A stretch of 64,000 nt of DNA, from the NCBI GenBank assembly GCA_022575985.1, contig JAKSXM010000040.1:17440001-17504000 (forward strand), given 5' to 3'. Within the stretch, counting starts at the first letter, position 1. Every line of letters starts with the position of its first letter. Below the pieces are notes generated by a model that saw only the letters and a list, made by a program, of their open reading frames with translations, had not been told where the DNA came from and made no database searches. A program made the position numbers and the translations under genes. This DNA is from Anagrus nilaparvatae (Eukaryota; Arthropoda; Insecta; Hymenoptera; Mymaridae). This document shows positions 56,321 to 64,000 of this stretch, in pieces.

Positions 56321-57354
56321 AAAAATAAAGGTAAGCAAATGTGTTATCATTTGAAAAATTTTTTAAAAATTGAAAAGAATTTTACTTGTATTCAACAAAA
56401 TTTTTATTATGCTTTGAAATAACGCTTCAAGGGCTGTTTATTGTGATACAAACTTTCTAACCCGATAAATATTCTAGAGATAAATTAGAAAAAAAACATT
56501 TTTTACTTTACGACAATTATTCAATACACTAGCTCCCAATCAGGGCAATTACCCTTTAAAGCCTGGCCCTTTGAATAAAGGAATTCATGGTTTAAAATAA
56601 TAAAAAAATTGCAACCACTTTGTGAACTCGCAAATCAACGTAAATGAAACATATTTGAAATTACATTTTGAATCTTTAAGACTTTATAATTTTAAACCAA
56701 AATAAAATGATTTTAAGCTCCTAAAATCCTTATTTTTATAAACCTCGTTACCGAAATTATTTCAAGTCCCTTTGACCCCACCTCCCTAAATTGACATGCT
56801 TGAGATACCCCCTTTGCCTATAAACATGTTCCTTGTTATAACAACAACCGATATCTTTTTTTAAAAAATAACGGATTGATTAGTTAAAAAAAATACCCTT
56901 GTTCGTAACTATTTCTAAATCTTGCCCATTAGGATTCCGCGGTTACTGATTACGAATAACAAGAAAATTGGAAAAATCTAAAAAGAAAATTCAATAACAA
57001 AATTTTTTTATTTAATAGAAATAAATATAAGATTCGCATTGATAGAATTTTTTTATTGTCGCTAATTACAAAATTTATAAGGAAGCTTTGAAAATCTTAA
57101 GAGAAAATCCAATAAAACGGATTTTTTTATTTTTTAAACGAACTGATTTTTTTTTTACGAAAAAATTTATAAGCAGTCTTTTTTAGGCTCACTAATGGAT
57201 TTTTAGGAATTCGAAAAATTTAAGGAGAAGGGTTAAGGTTAAGGTTTCTTCCTAGATCTGTGCAACTCGGATCAAAGTTCTGCTTTGCTCATATTGAAGA
57301 TCATTTAATAATTCTGGGGAAAGGCATCGTCGGCATCATTATTTAACCTTTACA
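56321..57354. other. AT-rich stretch, no gene seen
   Basis: Contains a partial copy of the CCCTTTGACCCCACCTCCC motif seen near 53270. Otherwise featureless. Confidence 0.4.
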
Positions 57355-58770
57355 GTAAATAGTTACAGCTAATTATTTACAAAAAAAAAAAGAAGTTTAA
57401 ATTAAAGTGCGAAAAATTCACGAGTAGTTTTTGCTACTTTTGAGAGTCATACATCAATTTTTCATAAAAACATCCCTGCAAATCTAGATTAATGGCCCAA
57501 AAAACTCCTTTATGGGACAAGTCTGGGCACTCAAAGTGCGAGTAAATAAGCCAATAATAAAATACACCATTCTGGGGGTAGTTTCAGCTAAGGGGGGAGT
57601 GAATATTCGGCGAAATCTGCTCTGGAGAGGAGCGACTTGAGATTCTCAGGAAATGGTGCTTTTTTGGTGATAAAAAACCTCCCGAAGTCGGTTTTCAATT
57701 TTGATAACCGGTTTTGACGATATTGGCCAAAATGTGCTCCATTTAAATAACATTGGAAACGTGGTTTTTTGAAAATAGCGCGAAAATTTGAGGGGGTTAC
57801 ACTTTTCTAACATATACTAATCGACTCGAATATCAATTATCTTCAATCTCCATATGATAAATTGAGGGGCAATTCATGTACTCATACTTTTTAAAGCTGT
57901 TTTCTGTGCGGAATTTTAATTTTTAATTTTTAAAAATTCATCACTCCAAATAGAAACAACCGATTTGGACGTGCAAGGTCTCAAAAATTTTGTCAAAGGG
58001 TCTACTTTTTTGTGGTTTATTTATTTTTGACTCATTTCTGCATAACATAACCTAAAATTGCAAAAAACGACGAATAACCCTAAAAAATGGCAGTTTTGCT
58101 ATTAAAATATTTTTATGGACAGTAGATATAAATTTTTTGAAAAAACAGGAAAAAACTACATGCAAAATCACAATTTTTTAGAAAAAGATTTTCCTATTTT
58201 TTGCTAAAAATCATTGCTTTATCGACAGCGCAAAGTAAAAAATCTTCCTTTTTCTAACTTTGGGCTTACGCAGCTACAAATTTTTAAATGGGACCCCCCA
58301 ATTTTTTTTTTCTAGAAGTTACACATTTTTCACGTACTTTCACGTAAAAAAAGTTTTTTTTTGATTTGGGACATCCTAACCTCCAAAACTTTAATTTTCG
58401 TTAAAAATAAATGTTTTTTTTCGAGTTTTACTCCAGCCAAAATACGGGTTTGGTTGCATTTTCACTGGCGAATACGAGATTTGCTCTATTATAGGTTTTT
58501 TGGGTCGCTGAAAACCAAAATCGGGGTCATTTTGTAAACAAAGTGGGGGCTACACCCTTAAATTTGTAAAAACTACCCCCAAAAAGGGGTTTTTTAAAGC
58601 ATTTTGTGCGCTCATTGCACCATACGGGTTTTGTGAGTCACTGATTAAAAATATCGATTTATTTTCCATAAAAAATCAATATTTTACCCTTGAAGTGGCT
58701 AAAACTACCCCTAAAATAGCTAAAACTACCTTTCAAATGGGTGTTTTTCCTATTTTCGTACTTTTAGCAT
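57355..58770. repeat. Left arm of a 2.86-kb near-perfect palindrome
   Basis: The arm begins GTAAATAGTTACAGCTAATT at 57355 and pairs with the right arm ending AATTAGCTGTAACTATTTAC at 60212. It contains the phrases GGAGAGGAGCGACTTGAGA (57634), TTTTGGCCAATATCGTCAAA in complement, a stretch matching the window-start satellite (ACTACCCCCAAAAAGGGG, about 58571), and ends at the 15-base loop 58771-58785. No open frame of note is carried. Confidence 0.92.
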
Positions 58771-58785
58771 TCAGGATATGCCCAT

Positions 58786-60212
58786 ATGCCAAAAGTACGA
58801 ATATAGGAAAAACAGCCCTTTTAAAGGTAGTATTAGCTATTTTAGGGGTAGTTTTAGCTCTTTTAAGGGAGAAATATTGATTATTTATAAAAAGGAAGTC
58901 GAAATTCTTGATCAGTGACTCACCAAAACCGTATGGTGAAAATCTGAGCGCTCAAAATGCAAATATGTTTTATAAAACCCCTTTTTGGGGGTTGTTTTTG
59001 CAAATTTAAGGGTGAAGCCCCCACTTTGTTTACCAAATGACCCCGATTTTGGTTTTCAGTGACCCAAGAAACCTATAATAGAGCAAATCTTGTGTTCGCC
59101 AGTGAAAATACAACCAAACCCGTATTTTGGCTGGAGTAAAACTCGAAAAATAACATTTATTTTTATCGAAAATTAAAGTTTTGGAGGTTAGGATGTCCCA
59201 AATCAAAAAAAAACTTTTTTCACGTGAAAGTACGTGAAAAATGTGTAACTTCTAGAAAAAAAAAATTGGGGGGTCCTATTTAAAAATTTGTAGCTGCGTA
59301 AGCCCAAAGTTAGAAAAAGGAAGATTTTTTACTTTGCGCTGTCGATAAAGCAATGATTTTTAGCAATAAATAGGAAAATCTTTTTCTAAAAAATTGTGAT
59401 TTTGCATGTAGTTTTTTCCTGTTTTTTCAAAAAATTTATATCTACTGTCCATAAAAAAATTTTAATAGCAAAACTGCCATTTTTTAGGGTTTTTCGTCGT
59501 TTTTTGCAATTTTAGGTTATGTTATGCAGAAATGAGTCAAAAATAAATAAACCACAAAAAAGAAGACCCTTTGACAAAATTTTTGAGACCTTTCACGTCC
59601 AAATCGGTTGTTTCTATTTGGAGTGATGAATTTTTAAAAATTAAAAATTAAAATTCCGCTCAGAAAACAGCTTTAAAAAGTATGAGCACATGAATTGCCC
59701 CTCAATTTATCATATGGAGATTGAAGATAATTGATATTCGAGTCGATTAGTATATGTTAGAAAAGTGTAACCTTTCCAAATTTTCGCGCTATTTTCAAAA
59801 AACCACGTTTCCAATGTTATTTAAATGGAGCACATTTTGGCCAATATCGTCAAAACCGGTTATCAAAATTAAAAACCGACTTCGGGAGGTTTTTTATCAC
59901 CAAAAAAGCACCATTTCCTGAGAATCTCAAGTCGCTCCTCTCCAGAGCAGATTTCGCCGAATATTCACTCCCCCCTTAGCTGAAACTACCCCCAGAATGG
60001 TGTATTTTATTATTGGCTTATTTACTTGCACTTTGAGTGCCCAGACTTGTCCCATAAAGGAGTTTTTTGGGCCATTAATCTAGATTTGCAGGGATGTTTT
60101 TATGAAAAATTGATGTATGACTCTCAAAAGTAGCAAAAACTACTCGTGAATTTTTCGCACTTTAATTTAAACTTCTTTTTTTTTTTGTAAATAATTAGCT
60201 GTAACTATTTAC
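58786..60212. repeat. Right arm of the 2.86-kb palindrome
   Basis: Reverse complement of 57355-58770 with scattered substitutions and small indels (arm lengths 1,427 against 1,416 bp); by eye identity is about 97%. Example of a difference: TTTGAGGGGGTTACACTT on the left against TTTGGAAAGGTTACACTT (complement) on the right. Confidence 0.92.
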
Positions 60213-61471
60213 CTTAAAGGGGGGGTTAAGGGTTCAATTTAAGTAGGTATTAAAATTCCAAATTCCAAAATTCTAATTTTTTATTCTGTTTTATAATTTT
60301 TAAGCAAAATTTCATCGGCAGCTGTAGCTTGTCTAGTTTAAAACGTCAGCGATTTCATTCATGCGGTCTTTGATTTTCATCTAAAAAAATTCGTCTTGAA
60401 AATTTTTTTACATAAGGGCACATGTATTTTTTATTTTAATTTTACCTCGATACCATGTCAAAAATTGGGACTGCTCGAGGCTGAAAGTTTGACGCCATCG
60501 TTTATTGCGATGCTTTACCTGCAAGAATTTGGTTGTTGCTTTGAGATTATAGCTCTTTGAGATATTTATAGGTCTGTAGTTGTGAAATTTAACTTTACAG
60601 AAATTTTAAACTATTCTATATATTTTTAACTTATTTCCTAAAAAGAAGATTTACTTTATTGAATTTTTAGAAACAATTTTTTTTATCGAATTAAAACATA
60701 TAAAATATAGAAATATAAGATACAAAATTAGCAGTATTGTCGCTACAACAAGTGACATATAAAATGAATATTTGAATAACTGAGATATCAGAAGAACAGA
60801 AATGAGAGGGAAAAAATTATTCACTAATCACAATGTGACAAAGTATCATCACAGTCAACAAATATTTTATTTAATAACAAATCATTGGTAACATTAATAA
60901 ATTTCAGTCCTGATAAAATATTATCAAAAAAGATCGAAATTTTATATTTATCGTGACTAGAATAACTTCTTAGGTACTTAAGTTTTTATTTAAGCCTGTT
61001 TTAAAGGAGTCAATGTTATTGAACGAGGGCTCACTTGCAACACAGGGCTCAATCAGTGCAAACTCAACCTACGTCAATGTCAATATTTTTAAATTATCAA
61101 TGGGCTACTATTGGGATTTGCGCATCACGCAAAAATAAAATGACCACTGTCACCACAAATCACTTTTAATCATCCAGGATAAATTGTTTAATTTTCCTGC
61201 GCATTATTTTTACAATCATTGGTGGTTACGCGGGATACAATTGCATCCTTTCTGCTCTCTCGAGGTGCAATTGCTCACTCGGAGTCACGAATGAGAGCTA
61301 AGAAACCATGGTTCAGTCAGTGATACAGCTGAATTGCGATCGCTCTGTTGATCGAGGATTTATTAAATTACAGCAAGAGATAAAGAGAATCTTAACAAAG
61401 AGAAGAAAAGAAAAGAAAAACAAAAATCATACTCCGTTCTTTTTTTTTATCTTCTTCAGAGAAAATTCTCA
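60213..61471. other. Flank of the palindrome and promoter side of the second F-box gene
   Basis: No coding signal until 61472. The part at 61180-61380 is richer in GC, with GCAATTGCTCACTCGGAGTC and GATCGCTCTGTTGATCG, and may hold the promoter and 5' UTR. Confidence 0.45.
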
Positions 61472-62823
61472 ATGACTATGAATGAGAAAAAACGATGCTT
61501 GTTTTTTTATCTTCAAGGTAAAGGAAGCAGAGCTGCTGCAGTGGAAAAAGGTAAGCCTACACCAAGATAACGCCTTCTTGGCCACCGCAAAACAAATAAA
61601 TGATAATTCTTTTTATTTAATTATTTTTTTTTTTATTCTAACAGCAACAACCATTGAATTACTCAACGACGATTGTCTTATTGAAATTTTCACTTTTCTA
61701 ATGCCTTCGGATCGTACGAGAATCGGAAGAGTATGCAGAAAGTGGAACTGTTTGTCAAAAAAAAGTTGGATGGATTTTAAATCTATTATATATAAATTAT
61801 ATATAAATATAAATTATAAAAATGGCGAAAGTTTTAAAAAATAACGATAACGAAAACTTTGGTCTTGCCTTGAATGGCGTGCTCTCAAGGAGTAGAAAGT
61901 ACGTAAAAACGGTTGATTTCGATTTGTCTGTAGTTAACAGTAAGCCGGTTACTGACTTTTTTAATTATTTGATAATTTATTGCAAGAAATTGGAGCGTTT
62001 TGACATTGACGGAAGTACTCTGTACGGAGACGTGGATAAACTATTTAAGTGTTTATTCAAACGTAACAGAAAGCTAAGAAGTTTGGTTATACCCAACGTT
62101 GCTCGTCTAACCGGCGAGTGTCTTATGGATTTGGAAGCAAATAATTTAACGGAAATTAATCTTCGTATTGATTCTCGATGCATAAAAATGGATTTATTGC
62201 AAAAGGCCTTTTCTAATTTTGTCAATTTGCAAATTTTCGGTATTCAAGCTGATAAATCGTTTTGCATAGAGGCTGTTTTGAATGTGACAACGAATCGCCG
62301 TGATTGTAAAATAGAAGAATTACAGATTGTAAGGTCTTTTGACGAGCAAAAACAAGAAGAAGCCATAAAACCAAATTATTCAAAGTATTTTTCTAAAATG
62401 AAACGCCTCGTAAAAATAAGTTTGTCTCGCGTTACTCTAACCAAGTGTTCCTTAAGAGCTTTGCCAACCGAATCGCTCAGTACCATTATCCTGGTATATT
62501 TTGAAACAAATTTCTATGCGGAATTTTTATTTTTCATAAAAAATTGTAAAAATCTGGAAAATTTTATCTTACACGTGGACAAACGAAACGAGAAAAATCC
62601 AATTCAAGACGACGTATTTGATTCGCTTTTGCGTTGCAGCAAGCTAAATTATCTTTACTTAATTAATTGCAAGAACATTAGCGATGCGGGTATATCTAAG
62701 CTCGCCAATATGCTGAATTTGAAGAAACTCGAAGTTGAAGGATCGCCAGGTGTCACAGTAGATTTTGCAAAGAGTAAATTTCAAAACCTCGGGGTAGTTA
62801 AACTAAACGGCGTTTTTCTGTAA
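61472..62823 (+). pseudogene. F-box/leucine-rich-repeat paralogue, frameshifted
   Basis: Exon 1 (61472-61550) encodes MTMNEKKRCLFFYLQGKGSR and ends in AVEK. A phase-1 intron (GTAAGC…TAACAG, 61551-61644) leads to exon 2, which opens ATTIELLNDDCLIEIFTFLM and VCRKWNCLSKKSWMDF, the F-box. In the paralogue at 51706 this is followed by IDDDLMKLI. Here an AT-rich insertion (TATATATAAATTATATATAA, about 61787-61820) shifts the frame, so the first frame stops at 61842-61844. The remaining 333 residues continue in another frame from 61822 (LALNGVLSRSRKYVKTVDF) through leucine-rich repeats (LTGECLMDLEANNLTEINLR, LNYLYLINCKNISDAGISKL) to TAA 62821-62823. Everything outside the shift is intact, so it is either a very recent pseudogene or a sequence error in the AT run. 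Confidence 0.82.
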
Positions 62824-62892
62824 AAATAATTTTGCTCCGTAATACGAATTAACTCTAGTTAATCTATATATCAAAATTTTTTAGTTAATTTT

Positions 62893-62945
62893 TCAATAAA
62901 TAATAATAATAATAATATAATAATAATAATAGTAATAATAATTTA
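62893..62945. repeat. (AAT)n microsatellite in the 3' UTR region
   Basis: TAATAATAATAATAATAATA and variants directly after a CAATAAATAA polyadenylation-type signal. Confidence 0.85.
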
Positions 62946-63565
62946 TCCCAATTACAAAGCCGCCATTCTCACTTGCTTTAAGCTAAACCTCCTTAACGAT
63001 TTCATCTTTCTTTGTTCTTCAAGGTGTCTCTTGTGTTATTTTAAAAACTGACGTCTTGCTGTACAGAGACTACTCCTACCTTCTTGAAAATTTCGATGAT
63101 TTGTAGATAAAACAGTACAGTAAATTTACTTCTTTCGTTTCCATTTCCATTTTAACGACTCGTCGACTCGACTTTTGTCAACTGTTGCAATTTGCGCGAG
63201 CGGCCGTCGAATGATGGCCAGCCGCAAGGCAATTGCAAAATCAGATAAAATCACGAGATAAACGTAGGGCTTGGTAAGACACTATGTATGACGCAAGTCA
63301 GGAGAAGTTAGTCTATAGAACAAATAATAATTCCCTTTAGTTTTTTATTTTTTACCTTACGTTATTTTTTCACATTACTCGAATAAAAAAGCTTAACAAA
63401 CGCGAGACGAAATGTACTAAATCATATATATTTGATTTTTATCATATTTTATTGTTGTTTGTTTATTTGCTTGTTTATCGTTTCAAATATTGCGTAAATC
63501 AAGATAAAAATATATTGATTACGTTCATTGACGAATAAAGATCGTATCGACGATCCTTGCTGGCA
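62946..63565. other. Intergenic region upstream of the last gene
   Basis: A short GC-richer block (GCGCGAGCGGCCGTCGAATG, about 63195) contains a GGCC-rich element and may be a promoter. No coding signal is visible. Confidence 0.4.
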
Positions 63566-63874
63566 ATGGAATATCAATTCATCAATGTTACAGCAAAACC
63601 ACTAATTAAAGTGCCAAAAAATGAAGACATTATTACTATTTTATCATCCGATTCTGATAGCAGTTTTGATGATATAAAATTTAGAAAGAAAGACTACCGC
63701 CGGCAAAAAAGAATTAAGAATCAAAATAAAAAAGAGTATAATTCCGTTAATGGCATAAGAAATTATACAGTTCCACGTGTATCAACTTTGTGGTCTCTCG
63801 AGGACGATATGGAATTAGTTGATTTTGCATTAAGAAATATGAAATCATCTGAGCCTTGCTTACGTTTCAAGAAG
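63566..63874 (+). CDS. First exon of a gene running off the window, family unknown
   Basis: The ATG at 63566 starts MEYQFINVTAKPLIKVPKNE. The exon encodes 103 residues and ends at GAAG|GTAACA (63875). The window's last bases, AAAATTCTTTCAG, are a good 3' splice site, giving a phase-0 intron of 126 bp; the next exon begins at the first base beyond the window. The segment has an acidic serine cluster (ILSSDSDSSFDD), a basic stretch (RKKDYRRQKRIKNQNKKE, a likely nuclear signal) and VSTLWSLEDDMELVDFALRN, which has a faint Myb/SANT-like feel (W near the start of a helix). I do not assign a family. The nuclear location is inferred. Confidence 0.5.
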
Positions 63875-64000
63875 GTAACAAAAACAAAAATTGCAAATCG
63901 ACGATCGTTTATTTGATATCAATTAAGGTGTCTCTTATCAAAGAACCACCGCCATTCGTTTCAATGCTTTCATTGAATTTATTTTCAAAAATTCTTTCAG

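Noticed and set aside
1..64000. Integrated viral segment such as a polydnavirus circle or large DNA virus
   Set aside because: No virion, ankyrin, PTP or other characteristic gene and no circularisation motif were recognised; the mobile genes present are retrotransposon or transposon types.
1..64000. tRNA or rRNA genes
   Set aside because: No cloverleaf-like box A/box B pair or rRNA signature was spotted; the tRNA-Phe-like 18 bases at 5142 are a primer site complement, not a gene. An automatic tRNA scan was not possible.

Overview
The window is very AT-rich eukaryotic DNA from an arthropod, most likely an insect and plausibly a braconid-type parasitoid wasp. The reasons are the short GT-AG introns (about 70-100 bp), F-box/leucine-rich proteins and EB-type cysteine-rich membrane proteins in small tandem families, and R1-clade, Pao/BEL, Penelope-like, Tc1/mariner and PIF/Harbinger elements. 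The taxon is an inference; no rRNA, tRNA or mitochondrial marker is present to test it.

Layout. 1-1026: satellite with a three-monomer higher-order repeat (about 411 bp). 2492-3966: fold-back element with a 600-bp palindrome. 4246-5984 (minus): 5' half of an LTR retrotransposon, with complete LTR, tRNA-Phe-type primer site and gag. 6620-9527: a small palindrome followed by an almost intact Penelope-like element (reverse transcriptase plus GIY-YIG). 9690-17240: about 7.5 kb of nested tandem arrays, one with an exact 345-bp three-monomer period. 20420-23576 (minus): two paralogous two-exon EB-like membrane protein genes with an R1 fragment between them. 25887-27940 (minus): 5'-truncated CR1/jockey-like retrotransposon. 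28783-34615: full-length Pao/BEL element with 224-bp LTRs and a 5-bp target duplication, which has lost its reverse transcriptase region. 34770-35545: second copy of the (TG)n-bearing dispersed repeat. 35609-36361: first three exons of a PHAF1/UPF0183 gene. 36656-38801 (minus): broken Harbinger transposase end and MADF gene. 41691-44119: long-TIR Tc1/mariner element inserted four bases inside an exon of an unidentified gene. 44120-48565: degenerate sequence with a 306-bp tandem duplication. 48566-49470: 5'-truncated R1 copy with poly(A) tail and target duplication. 50224-51004 (minus): intact MADF gene. 51706-53004 and 61472-62823: two F-box/LRR paralogues, the second frameshifted. Between them lie more satellites and a 2.86-kb near-perfect palindrome (57355-60212). 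63566-end: first exon of a gene that runs off the window.

Most of the window is repeats. The host genes look like members of expanding families (EB-like, F-box/LRR, MADF). The strongest unusual signals are the giant palindrome, the recurrence of trimeric higher-order organisation in three unrelated satellites, the Tc1 insertion that reveals its own empty site, and the near-intact Penelope-like element. Splice junctions were read by eye and no similarity search could be run, so family names rest on motif recognition.
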